Made by a program: the position numbers and the translations under genes | Shown here: in pieces, positions 1-6,290 of the stretch | Layout of the letters: every line of letters begins with the position of its first letter | How positions within the stretch are numbered: position 1 is the stretch's first letter | Assembly: GCA_004555705.1 (NCBI GenBank) | Contig: SFHI01000057.1 | Coordinates: 1-11,318, forward strand | Length of the DNA stretch: 11,318 bases | Source: Clostridiales bacterium | GTDB taxonomy: Bacteria; Bacillota; Clostridia; Oscillospirales; Oscillospiraceae | Reading direction: 5' to 3' | The notes under the pieces: generated by a model | Databases searched by the model: none | What the model saw: the letters and a program-made list of their open reading frames with translations, nothing else | What the model was told of the DNA's origin: nothing

Positions 1-96
1 ACCTGGCCCCATTCAACCGGGGGATTGCCACACCAGTGTGCGCACTGGTTCGCAATGACAGGTAATTTGGGACGCATCCTTACAAACACCAATTTG
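1..96 (-). repeat. RF1 repeat copy A (right part, cut by window start)
   Basis: This is the end of an RF1 element running in from outside the window. A 44-bp hairpin arm lies at 17-60 and a terminal repeat (CAAACACCAATTTG) at 83-96. The core remnant at 1-16 starts with ACCTGG, which is the reverse orientation of the core in copies B, D and F. The flank between arm and terminus matches the left flank of copy B read backwards. Copy A is therefore simply an inverted RF1 element, just upstream of spoIIP. Confidence 0.85.
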
Positions 97-130
97 TCGT
101 TCTTTTTAAATCGTTCCGGTTATGACACAA

Positions 131-160
131 TCGTTGTCGACTGTCAATTGTCAATTATTT
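131..160. repeat. RF2-type short repeat (TTGACA/TTGTCAA units)
   Basis: The stretch contains GTCGACTGTCAATTGTCAAT, the reverse complement of the TTGACAATTGACAGT-type units seen after the GGDEF and membrane-protein genes. It sits immediately upstream of the ribosome binding site of spoIIP and so occupies the place where its leader or promoter should be. Confidence 0.5.
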
Positions 161-175
161 AACGGGGGGTTGCGG

Positions 176-1171
176 ATGGAAGATTATCAGCGAAGTCTGC
201 GGGTGGGGGCTGCGGCGGTTTGCTGCGCCCTGGTGTTCCGGGCGGGGACCATGGGCCTGCCCGGGAAGCTCTGGCAGTGGCTGAAGGGCCCTGATCTTGC
301 CGCCTTCTCCTTATATACAGAAACCTCCAGGGATGTGCGCGCCGCGCCCTCCCGGGAGGTTTTCGCATCCTTCCCCCCGGAGTCCAGCCCGCCCTGGCTT
401 CCCACCGAGCCGGAACCGGAGCCGACGCTTCCCAGCTACTCGGAGGAGGTGGCGGTGCTGAACTCCGCGGGGGTGGAGGCGGATTTCGCCGCCCTGCTCC
501 AAAAGCCCCTGACCTGGAACCTCCGGGACGGGGAGCCCGCCGTGCTGATCCTGCACACCCACACCACGGAAAGCTACACCCGCCGGGACGAGCCCTATGA
601 GGAGGTGTCCTCCTGGCGGACCCTGGACGAGGGCTACAATATGCTCTCCATCGGCGACGCGGTGGCGGAAATCCTGGAGGAGGCGGGCATCCGGGTGATC
701 CGGGACCGGACGGTTCACGACTACCCCAGCTACAGCGGCTCCTACGACCACGCCCGGGAATCTCTTCAGGCGCTGCTGGAGGAATATCCCACGGTGCGTA
801 TGGTGCTGGACCTCCACCGGGACGCGGCGGATGCCCCCTCCGGGGGCCAGTACCGGACCCTGGCCAGTGCGGAGGGGCAACCCTGCGCCCAGCTGATGCC
901 GGTGATGGGCTCCGGGTTCGAGGGCTTCGAGGAAAACCTCAGCCTGGCCCTGAAGCTCATGGCCCAGCTGGAGCGGCAGTGCCCGGGAATCACCCGGCCC
1001 CTGGTACTGCGCAGAGCCAGCTTCAACCAGGACCTGTGCCCCGGAGCGGTGCTCATGGAGGTAGGGGCCGCCGGGAACAGCCACGCGGAAGCCCTCCTCG
1101 CCGCAAAGCAGCTGGCAAACGCCATCCTCGCCCTGGCGGGTGGAACGGAGGAAGTGGAAAATAGTGAATAA
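176..1171 (+). CDS. spoIIP: Stage II sporulation protein P (SpoIIP)
   Basis: Peptidoglycan hydrolase of the SpoIIP family. The family acts with SpoIID and SpoIIM in the mother cell during septal thinning and forespore engulfment, with amidase and endopeptidase activity. I chose ATG 176 (331 aa) because AACGGGGGG lies at 161-168; an in-frame ATG at 122 has no ribosome site and would translate repeat DNA. Visible features are one N-terminal membrane segment (about residues 8-26), a Pro/Glu-rich linker (68-84) and the catalytic domain from about residue 92. The domain has the family signature ILHTHTTESY (125-134), a DLHRDA motif (212-217), NQDL (284-287) and a MEVG motif with Glu295. The His and Glu positions fit the zinc site known for the family. 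The last four residues (ENSE) and the TAA stop lie in RF2-like repeat sequence. The gene commonly follows gpr in Firmicutes; the upstream gene is outside the window. Confidence 0.93.
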   Translation: MEDYQRSLRVGAAAVCCALVFRAGTMGLPGKLWQWLKGPDLAAFSLYTETSRDVRAAPSREVFASFPPESSPPWLPTEPEPEPTLPSYSEEVAVLNSAGVEADFAALLQKPLTWNLRDGEPAVLILHTHTTESYTRRDEPYEEVSSWRTLDEGYNMLSIGDAVAEILEEAGIRVIRDRTVHDYPSYSGSYDHARESLQALLEEYPTVRMVLDLHRDAADAPSGGQYRTLASAEGQPCAQLMPVMGSGFEGFEENLSLALKLMAQLERQCPGITRPLVLRRASFNQDLCPGAVLMEVGAAGNSHAEALLAAKQLANAILALAGGTEEVENSE

Positions 1172-1199
1172 GTGGGGTATCCCTTCGGGATGATTGAAA
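1162..1199. repeat. RF2-type mini-hairpin repeat at the spoIIP stop
   Basis: The sequence TAGTGAATAAG overlaps the spoIIP stop codon and is followed by the hairpin ATCCC-TTC-GGGAT (1179-1191). The same arrangement occurs, reverse complemented, at 2615-2669. There is no T-run after the stem, so it is a weak terminator candidate in the spoIIP direction. Confidence 0.55.
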
Positions 1200-1219
1200 A
1201 AGCGAACGCAGCAGTACGA

Positions 1220-1463
1220 CAAATTGGTGTTTGAAAGGGAGCATTGCAAATAACCTGTCATTGCGAACCAGTGCGCACACTGGTGTGGCAATCCCCCGGC
1301 CCCATGGAACCAGGTAACGATTACCACCAAAAATCGCAGCAGCTCCCACTCTTCCGGGCATTTTTCGACACATTTTCCCTCTAACCGGGGGATTGCCACG
1401 CCAGTGTGCGCACTGGCTCGCAATGACAGGAAACTTTAAAACGCAGCGACAAACACCAATTTG
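1220..1463 (+). repeat. RF1 repeat copy B (complete, 244 bp)
   Basis: This is the best complete example of RF1. Terminal inverted repeats are CAAATTGGTGTTTG at 1220-1233 and its complement at 1450-1463. The 44-bp hairpin arms are at 1256-1299 and, inverted, at 1385-1428. The core (1300-1384) includes the palindrome GGTAACGATTACC at 1313-1325. The right terminus runs into the DUF4363 gene and supplies its last eight codons and stop. No transposase is encoded, so it is non-autonomous. Confidence 0.9.
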
Positions 1464-1765
1464 GGGAAGTCCTCCTTCTTTTCCATGCGGCGGCAGAGGG
1501 AGAGCTGGGCGAACAGGTCGTCGATGTCCTCCAGGGGGGTGTGGTCCGCCGCGGAGGCCAGGCCGTGCCATTTCCCCTCCCAGGCGGTCTCGGCGGCCAG
1601 GGCGTGGGCGGCAGCCCGGTCCCAGTCCTCCGCCAGGGCGGCCTCCTGGGCCCGCTCCAGATTCCGGCATACCGGCTCCGTGAACCGGTTCAGCGCCGCC
1701 CCCGCCCACAGGCAGGTAAGCCCCACGGCAACCAGAAGGACGGCCCCGAAAATACAGCGCTTCAT
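1436..1765 (-). CDS. DUF4363 family protein, C-terminus replaced by repeat
   Basis: Small protein (109 aa) of unknown function, resembling DUF4363: an N-terminal membrane segment (about residues 5-24), then a helical exported part with the family-like run EDWDRAAAHALAAETAWEGK. The ATG at 1765 overlaps the TGA of the upstream DUF421 gene as ATGA, and GGAGGCGGGG precedes it, so the two are translationally coupled. Residues 1-101 look native up to KEDFP. The last eight residues, KLVFVAAF, and the TAA are read from the terminal repeat and flank of RF1 copy B (1436-1462). As I recall the family, members continue for roughly 20-25 more residues, so this gene is probably 3'-truncated by the repeat. 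Whether the product still works cannot be told from sequence. Confidence 0.75.
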   Translation of the reverse strand: MKRCIFGAVLLVAVGLTCLWAGAALNRFTEPVCRNLERAQEAALAEDWDRAAAHALAAETAWEGKWHGLASAADHTPLEDIDDLFAQLSLCRRMEKKEDFPKLVFVAAF

Positions 1766-2439
1766 TTCCCCGCCTCCTTCCGGATAAAGACGATTTTGTC
1801 GGAGGAATCCACGCTGAGGAACATGGTTTCCGCCAGGGAGGCGTCTTTCTCCGCCAGCGTCCGGTTCAGCCAGGCTTCGTCCTTCCTGGCCCGGGCCAGG
1901 TCCTCCCGGCTGAGCTTCCCATCGGTGACCACCGTGATGGGCAGCCGCTGCTCCGACGCCTGGATACCCGCGTCCTTTGCCGTGGCCGGGGAATCCTTGG
2001 GGTAGAGAAAAACGGACAGAGAGCCGTTGGTCTCCAGAATCGCGTACTGGACGGTTTTCAGGTCCAGCACATCCTTTAACCGCAGATGGGCCGTCAGCTC
2101 ATCCAGGGTCATCCGGGCCGACCGGAGGTTCCCTTGGAGCAGACGGCCGTTTTCTATGAGGATCACCGGCTTGCCGGTGAGGAGCCTGCGCAGCCGGGCG
2201 CTTCCCATAATCAGCCAGGACAGCACCAGCTCCGCCCCCAGCACCGTGAGAATGGGCACCAGCCCCGAGTACAGCGGAATGGCGCCGTCCTGCATGGGGA
2301 TGGCGGCCAGGTTGGCCACCAGCATGGTGACTACGAATTCACTGGGGGCCATCTCCCCCACCTGCCGCTTGCCCATGATCCGGATCACCGCGATGAGCAC
2401 CAGATACAGCACGATGGTGCGAAGATAGGATAAAATCAT
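1762..2439 (-). CDS. DUF421 (YetF-like) membrane protein
   Basis: Inner-membrane protein of the DUF421/YetF family, 225 aa. Its biochemical role is not established; some relatives are linked to spores and stress. I chose the ATG at 2439 because GGCGGGAGGGG precedes it and the protein then begins MILSYLRTIV, as the family does; the 60-codon extension upstream reads repeat DNA. Membrane segments are about residues 2-21, 34-50 and 57-78. Family hallmarks are MGKRQVGEM (22-30), GKPVILIENGRLL (89-101) and a soluble alpha/beta domain with DVLDLKTVQYAILETNGSL (123-141). It is the first gene of a two-gene operon with DUF4363, a pairing that recurs in Clostridia. It is transcribed divergently from the GGDEF gene. 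No convincing promoter was found between 2440 and 2620. Confidence 0.88.
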   Translation of the reverse strand: MILSYLRTIVLYLVLIAVIRIMGKRQVGEMAPSEFVVTMLVANLAAIPMQDGAIPLYSGLVPILTVLGAELVLSWLIMGSARLRRLLTGKPVILIENGRLLQGNLRSARMTLDELTAHLRLKDVLDLKTVQYAILETNGSLSVFLYPKDSPATAKDAGIQASEQRLPITVVTDGKLSREDLARARKDEAWLNRTLAEKDASLAETMFLSVDSSDKIVFIRKEAGK

Positions 2440-2512
2440 TGTGTATCCCCTCCCGCCACAGGATTCCCTCCCCGCCGCAGAATATGCGCCGCGGAGACTG
2501 CCCCAGAGCGTA

Positions 2513-2590
2513 AAATTGGTGCTTGTAAGGGCAATACCTTCCCCCCGGGGGAAGGTATTATTCCACCAACATCCCGGCAAACACCAACTA
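2513..2590. repeat. Short element with RF1-like ends and a different core
   Basis: AAATTGGTGCTTG (2513-2525) and CAAACACCAACT (2578-2589) are near-copies of the RF1 terminal repeats, in inverted orientation. The interior is unrelated to the RF1 arms and core. It holds a strong palindrome with 13-bp arms (2533-2545 and 2547-2559) around a single C. There is no T-run, so a terminator role is doubtful. It lies in the 343-bp gap between the divergent DUF421 and GGDEF genes. Confidence 0.75.
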
Positions 2591-2614
2591 ACCGTCCCCC
2601 GCAGCCTGTGTTCC

Positions 2615-2669
2615 ATCATCGCGAAGCGATTCCTTACTTATTCCCTATTATCTATTATCTATTATCTAC
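2615..2669. repeat. RF2-type repeat with CTATTAT tandem triplet
   Basis: A small hairpin ATCGC-GAA-GCGAT (2618-2630) is followed by CTTATTC and three tandem copies of CTATTAT (2645-2665). The hairpin plus CTTATTC is the reverse-complement counterpart of 1162-1199, where the stem is ATCCC/GGGAT. The stem differs but stays paired. Confidence 0.6.
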
Positions 2670-2718
2670 TCTCCCCCCTCCCTTTCCCCAGATTTCCTGT
2701 TTTTCGGCCATTTTCCTC

Positions 2719-2747
2719 TGGACGAGTGGGGAAAGCTGTGGTATGAT
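2719..2747 (+). promoter_or_regulatory. Sigma-A-type promoter for the GGDEF gene
   Basis: A -35-like TGGACG (2719-2724) is followed by a 17-bp spacer and a -10 TATGAT (2742-2747). Transcription would start near 2754, about 29 bases upstream of the ATG at 2783. The -35 box matches the TTGACA consensus at four of six positions. Confidence 0.6.
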
Positions 2748-2782
2748 AAGGTAAATAACTAGTATGTCCGGGAGGACTTTCC

Positions 2783-3463
2783 ATGAAGAAACTGAATTTT
2801 TTTAAGACCATGCAGCTGGTTGTCATGCTGGCATTTCTGGCTGTCTGCGTCTGGCTGATTTTCTTCCAGAGGGAGCTCTACCATGAGATTGCCCAGGACC
2901 CCAATCTGAAGATGCTCTGCGGGATGCTGTGGGCCTGCTTTGGGCTGAGCCTGATTTTCGTCTTCATCGACTTTCTCACCATGGCCGACTACAAGCGGGA
3001 CTTCCGGGAGCTGGACTTCGCGGTCCACTCCGACCCCATGTCGGGCCTGGCCAACCGGAACAGCTGCGACGTCATCATCGAGCGCTACGCGGACAAGCCG
3101 GTGCCCAAGGGGGTGGGCTGCGTCATGCTGGAGCTGAGCAACATCCGCTTCATCAACGGCAAATTCGGCCACGCCCAGGGAAACGCGGTGATCAGGGACT
3201 TTTCCAACATCCTGAAAATGGCCTCGGTAAGCCTGTGCTTTGTGGGCCGCAACGGGGGCAACAAGTTCCTGGCCATTTTTGAGGAGAGCGACCGGCAGCA
3301 GATCGACCGGTTCCTGGAGCGCATCGACCAGAAGATCGACTCCTACAACCAGGCGAATCCCGGTATGCCCATCGCCTATGGCTGCGGCATCGCCTTTGAC
3401 GAGCCGGAGGAGCTCAGCATCACCCAGTTGGTGGCCCTGGCCGACCGGCGCATCCGGCGGTGA
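2783..3463 (+). CDS. Membrane protein with degenerate GGDEF domain
   Basis: A 226-aa protein with two membrane segments (about residues 10-28 and 45-66) and a cytoplasmic GGDEF-fold domain (about 78-226). The start has GGAGG at 2771-2775. GGDEF features are DPMSGLANRN (84-93, like the usual DxLTGLxNR), LELSNIRFINGKFGH (116-130, where active cyclases have a metal-binding Asp; here Glu117), and GGNKF (158-162) in place of GG[DE]EF. The loss of the acidic residues in the signature suggests it does not make cyclic di-GMP and may act as a sensor or scaffold; this is inference. The C-terminus ends at ADRRIRR, slightly shorter than the usual ADRxMYxxK ending. RF2 repeat sequence begins a few bases after the stop. 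It appears monocistronic. Confidence 0.85.
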   Translation: MKKLNFFKTMQLVVMLAFLAVCVWLIFFQRELYHEIAQDPNLKMLCGMLWACFGLSLIFVFIDFLTMADYKRDFRELDFAVHSDPMSGLANRNSCDVIIERYADKPVPKGVGCVMLELSNIRFINGKFGHAQGNAVIRDFSNILKMASVSLCFVGRNGGNKFLAIFEESDRQQIDRFLERIDQKIDSYNQANPGMPIAYGCGIAFDEPEELSITQLVALADRRIRR

Positions 3464-3467
3464 ATAA

Positions 3468-3604
3468 ATGAGTTGACAGTGGACAGTGGACAGTTGACAG
3501 TTGCGGAATCCCCTTCGGGGATGAATTTGAAATCATTTTAATATCGTCCCGAAGGGACTCCTTAACTGTTCACTGTCCACTGTCAACTGTCCACTCGGTT
3601 TTTT
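3468..3604 (+). repeat. RF2 long inverted repeat, possible terminator
   Basis: Tandem 7-bp GACAGTK units form a left arm (3471-3502) that pairs with a right arm (3564-3595) at 28 of 32 positions. Inside lie two mini-hairpins, ATCCCC/GGGGAT near 3508-3522 and GTCCC-GAA-GGGAC at 3546-3558. The right arm is followed by CGG and six Ts (3599-3604), so on the + strand the whole structure could terminate the GGDEF transcript. It fills the gap before the sigma factor gene. Confidence 0.65.
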
Positions 3605-3649
3605 CTATACGATCCATTCCGTATGAGCCTTCAGGAAGGGGGGATTCAG

Positions 3650-4213
3650 GTGGCGGAGCTGGACTATCAGTATATTGGGGAGCTGGTGCTCAGGGCCCAG
3701 GAGGGGGACAGTGATGCCTTCGCCGAGCTGTATGTGGCGACCTACCAGCAGCAGTATCGGTTCTCCTACCGCTATCTGCAGGACGAGTTCCTGGCCCAGG
3801 ACGCCCTGCAGGAGACCTATATTCTGGCCCTGAAGAACATCACCACCCTGCGCGACCCCCATGTGTTCGTGTCCTGGCTGAACCAGATCAATATGCGGGT
3901 CTGCTTCGACACCTACCGCCGGGAGAAGCGGCAGGAGGCGGAGCTGGACCGGTATGAGCAGCTGCACCTGACCGACCGGGAGGCCCGGGGGGAGGGGGAT
4001 TCGCCGGAGGACTTCGCGGTAAAACAGGACCAGCAGGAGTACATTGTCCGCCAGGTCATGGCCCTGCCGTTCTCCGAGTCCCAGGCGATTCTGCTGCGGT
4101 ATTTCAGAAACATGAAGCTGGAGGAGATCGCGGACATGATGGGAATCAGTCAGAGCTCCGTAAAGCGTTACTTAAACAGCGGCCGGGAAAAACTGGCCAA
4201 GCAGCTTAGGTGA
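3650..4213 (+). CDS. ECF-type RNA polymerase sigma factor
   Basis: A sigma-70 family protein that directs RNA polymerase to a small set of promoters. I prefer the GTG start at 3650 (187 aa) because AAGGGGGG lies at 3636-3643 with a 6-base gap; the in-frame ATG at 3623 has no ribosome site and would add nine residues. Region 2 spans about residues 10-95 (AFAELYVATYQQQYRFSYRY, then DALQETYILALKN). A linker follows (96-130). Region 4 spans about 133-184 and has the helix-turn-helix run KLEEIADMMGISQSSVKRYL. No SnoaL or other C-terminal extension is present. The next gene starts 17 bases after the stop and encodes a one-pass membrane protein, the usual place for an anti-sigma factor. The regulon is unknown. 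Confidence 0.9.
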   Translation: MAELDYQYIGELVLRAQEGDSDAFAELYVATYQQQYRFSYRYLQDEFLAQDALQETYILALKNITTLRDPHVFVSWLNQINMRVCFDTYRREKRQEAELDRYEQLHLTDREARGEGDSPEDFAVKQDQQEYIVRQVMALPFSESQAILLRYFRNMKLEEIADMMGISQSSVKRYLNSGREKLAKQLR

Positions 4214-4230
4214 GGAAGAGGGAAGAAGCA

Positions 4231-4953
4231 ATGGGAAAGCTGTTTCGTAAAAAGAAGGACGAGGTGACCCTCAGTCCGGACGCTGCCAGCCAAATGCTGT
4301 CCAACGTCTTTGAGGCCTGTGATTATGAGGCCAACCGGGTCCCCCTGGAGGTGCTCCAGTCCTACAGCAACTACCGCCGGGAGCGGCATTTGCTGCAGAA
4401 GGGCATTATTCTGGTGGTGGCGCTGCTGTTTGCCATGCTGCCGCTGCTGTTCGTCACCCCGGAGGTCAGCGCCGGGTGGGTGGAGGAGGCGGCCCCCGGC
4501 AGTCCCATCGTGGAGGTGGTGACCAAGAGCCTGCTGCCCGTGGAGAGCGTGCGGGCCACCATGGGCGCCCAGGAGATGGACGTGTACCAGGTGGCGGAGG
4601 ATGCCTACCGGGTGCGGCCCACCCAGAACGGCACCCTGGTCATCACCGTGACCCTGACCAACAAGCAGTCCACCGAAACCCGGGTGGAGGTGGACAGCGT
4701 GGACGTGACCCCGCCCCAGCTGCTGGGCAGCTCCCTGGTGAACGGCGAGCTGGAGATTTTCCTCTCCGACGACAGCGGCGAGCTGGATTACGAGGGCATC
4801 TACGCCATCGACGCCGACGGCAGCAAGGTCTACCCCCTGCGCTACGACGTGGAGAAGATGAGCGTCACCTTCGCCTACCCCGACGCCTATCTGAATATGT
4901 TCATCTCCGACAAGTACCACAATACCCTCCAGCTGGTGCTCACGATACAATGA
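4231..4953 (+). CDS. Single-pass membrane protein, putative anti-sigma factor
   Basis: A 240-aa protein not assigned to a named family by eye. The N-terminal 55 residues are charged and cytoplasmic (MGKLFRKKKDEVTLSPDAAS). One membrane segment follows at about 57-76. The remaining 160 residues are extracellular and rich in beta-type sequence, with DVTPPQLLGSSLVNGELEIF and DSGELDYEGIYAIDADGSKV suggesting Ig-like folds. Its position directly behind the ECF sigma gene and its topology suggest it holds the sigma factor at the membrane and senses an outside signal. It lacks the HxxxCxxC zinc motif of classical anti-sigma proteins, so this role is an inference. ATG 4231 follows AGAGGGAAG; a GTG at 4210 overlapping the sigma stop codon is an alternative start. 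Confidence 0.65.
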   Translation: MGKLFRKKKDEVTLSPDAASQMLSNVFEACDYEANRVPLEVLQSYSNYRRERHLLQKGIILVVALLFAMLPLLFVTPEVSAGWVEEAAPGSPIVEVVTKSLLPVESVRATMGAQEMDVYQVAEDAYRVRPTQNGTLVITVTLTNKQSTETRVEVDSVDVTPPQLLGSSLVNGELEIFLSDDSGELDYEGIYAIDADGSKVYPLRYDVEKMSVTFAYPDAYLNMFISDKYHNTLQLVLTIQ

Positions 4954-4956
4954 TGG

Positions 4957-4997
4957 AGTTGACAGTTGACAGTTAAGGCGTCCTCTCGGGACGAATA
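4957..4997. repeat. RF2-type repeat at the stop of the membrane protein gene
   Basis: GTTGACAGTTGACAGTTAAGG is followed by an imperfect mini-hairpin, GTCC-TCTCG-GGAC (4980-4992). The order TTGACAGTTAAGGnGTCC matches the right part of the 3468-3604 repeat read backwards. It starts three bases after a TGA and lies immediately before RF1 copy C. Confidence 0.6.
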
Positions 4998-5011
4998 GAA
5001 AACAGATCGAT

Positions 5012-5247
5012 CAATTGGTGTTTGAAAGGGTGCGTTGCAAATTACCTGTCATTGCGAGCCAGTGCGCACACTGGCGTGGCAATCCCCTGGTTAGAGGGGA
5101 AATGTACCGAATAGCACCCGGAAGAGTGGGAATCGATGCGGTTTTTGGCGGTAATCGTTACCTGGCTCCTTCGGACCGGGGGATTGCCACGACCAGTGTG
5201 CGCACTGGTCTCGCAATGACAGCGTTTATTCGCCAAACACCAATCTG
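5012..5247. repeat. RF1 repeat copy C, core inverted
   Basis: Ends are CAATTGGTGTTTG (5012-5024) and CAAACACCAATCTG (5234-5247). Hairpin arms are at 5047-5090 and 5176-5221. The left flank is the same type as in copies B, E and G, but the core (5091-5175) is the reverse complement of the core in B, D and F: it reads GGTTAGAGGGGAAATG on the left and GGTAATCGTTACC (5150-5162) on the right. The right flank is the type found on the left of copy D. It shows modules changing orientation between the arms. Confidence 0.88.
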
Positions 5248-5316
5248 CCGGACTGCCCCGCTCACCTGACTGTCATTTTGGGATACCACAACTGTCCGCC
5301 ATCCACTTTCCACTGC

Positions 5317-5331
5317 TGCCCCCTGGGGGCA
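5317..5331. other. Small GC hairpin in leader of the lipoprotein gene
   Basis: TGCCCCC-T-GGGGGCA is a 7-bp perfect inverted repeat 20 bases upstream of the AAGGAGG ribosome site at 5351. It could form a stable stem in the 5' leader. No T-run follows. The rest of the 5248-5364 gap shows no gene and no clear promoter. Confidence 0.4.
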
Positions 5332-5364
5332 AACTCTGCAACTACGCGGCAAGGAGGCTTCCGA

Positions 5365-6279
5365 ATGAATCCCAGAGCATGGCTGCGGCGGGCGGCGGCC
5401 GGATTGGCTGCCGCGGCGCTGCTTTCGGGCTGCTCCCCTGCCCCTGAGCCCGTCCCGACCACCCATAGGGAGACCCGCACCACCGTGCTGGAGCCCCAGG
5501 CCCCGGGGATAGTGGTGCTGGGCAATGATTTCGCCGGTGTGGATGCGTCCAACACCGGCGAAGGTTATATTCAGCTGCGCTACGCCGGGGAGGCCGCCAA
5601 GGCCAAGGTTCAGCTGACCCTGCCGGACGGCAGCCTCTACACCTACACCCTGGACCCGGGGGATTACGAGACCCTCCCCCTCACCGGAGGCGGCGGCACC
5701 TACGGCGTGGCCGTGCTGGAAAACGCCTTCGACAATATCTACGCCCTGGCCTTCTCCGGGGAGTTCCAGGCGGAGGACGTGGACGAGTTCAAGCCCTACC
5801 TCTACCCCAACCAGTATGTCTGGTTTACGAAGGACAGCCGGGTGACCGCCCTGGGGGTGGAGCTTTCGGAGCAGGCGGCGGACGACCTGGATTATGTAAC
5901 CCGGGTCTATGGCTATGTGGTGGAAAACATCACCTACGACAGAGAGTTTGCCGCCACCATTCCGGTGGACTATGTGCCGGACCTGGAAAAGACCCTGGAA
6001 ACCGGCAAGGGCATCTGCCTGGACTACGCTTCCTTAATGACCGCGCTGCTGCGCAGCCAGGGCATCCCCGCCAAGCTGGTGGTGGGCTACTCCGGTGCCG
6101 AGTACCACGCCTGGATCAGCGTGTACCTGGAGGAAACCGGCTGGATGGACGGGGTCATCTACTTCGACGGCGTCAGCTGGTCCCGGGTCGACCCCACCCT
6201 TGCCGCCGGCAACCGGGGCACCTCCGTGAAGGATTATGTAAACAACAACAGCAACTATAAGGAAAAGTATTTCTATTGA
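5365..6279 (+). CDS. Transglutaminase-like lipoprotein
   Basis: A 304-aa predicted lipoprotein. ATG 5365 has AAGGAGG at 5351-5357. A signal peptide (MNPRAWLRRAAAGLAAAALL) ends in the lipobox LSGC, with Cys23 as the lipid-modified residue. Residues 45-135 form a beta-rich region. The transglutaminase-like domain (about 165-290) shows the expected triad: Cys218 in GKGICLDYASL, His248 in EYHAWISVY, and Asp276 in SRVDPT. Such secreted domains in gut Firmicutes are thought to be cysteine proteases or amidases, or to crosslink proteins; the substrate is not known. The intact triad argues for an active enzyme. The gene lies between the sigma factor pair and the pilus locus, with RF1 copies on both sides, so it is probably its own transcription unit. 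Confidence 0.88.
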   Translation: MNPRAWLRRAAAGLAAAALLSGCSPAPEPVPTTHRETRTTVLEPQAPGIVVLGNDFAGVDASNTGEGYIQLRYAGEAAKAKVQLTLPDGSLYTYTLDPGDYETLPLTGGGGTYGVAVLENAFDNIYALAFSGEFQAEDVDEFKPYLYPNQYVWFTKDSRVTALGVELSEQAADDLDYVTRVYGYVVENITYDREFAATIPVDYVPDLEKTLETGKGICLDYASLMTALLRSQGIPAKLVVGYSGAEYHAWISVYLEETGWMDGVIYFDGVSWSRVDPTLAAGNRGTSVKDYVNNNSNYKEKYFY

Positions 6280-6290
6280 CCCCCGGCGGA

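Noticed and set aside
1231..1256. Promoter in the RF1 left end (TTGAAA ... TAACCT)
   Set aside because: The spacing is about 14 bases and the -10 match is poor.
311..1423. 370-codon minus-strand open frame over spoIIP
   Set aside because: It is a shadow of spoIIP joined to translated RF1 arm sequence, with no ribosome site or domain.
1256..1428. CRISPR array
   Set aside because: The repeated units are few, inverted rather than direct, and separated by a conserved core instead of unique spacers; no cas genes are present.
2533..2559. Rho-independent terminator at the 13-bp palindrome
   Set aside because: The stem is strong but no T-run follows on either strand, and it lies between divergent gene starts.
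4168..4950. 260-codon minus-strand open frame
   Set aside because: It mirrors the putative anti-sigma gene; composition is His/Gly/Val-rich and the + strand gene has a start, ribosome site and membrane segment.
5015..5269. Short frames reading QCAHWRGNP-type peptides in RF1 copies
   Set aside because: The peptides are translations of the hairpin arms, appear in several frames and both strands, and lack ribosome sites; they are repeat artefacts.
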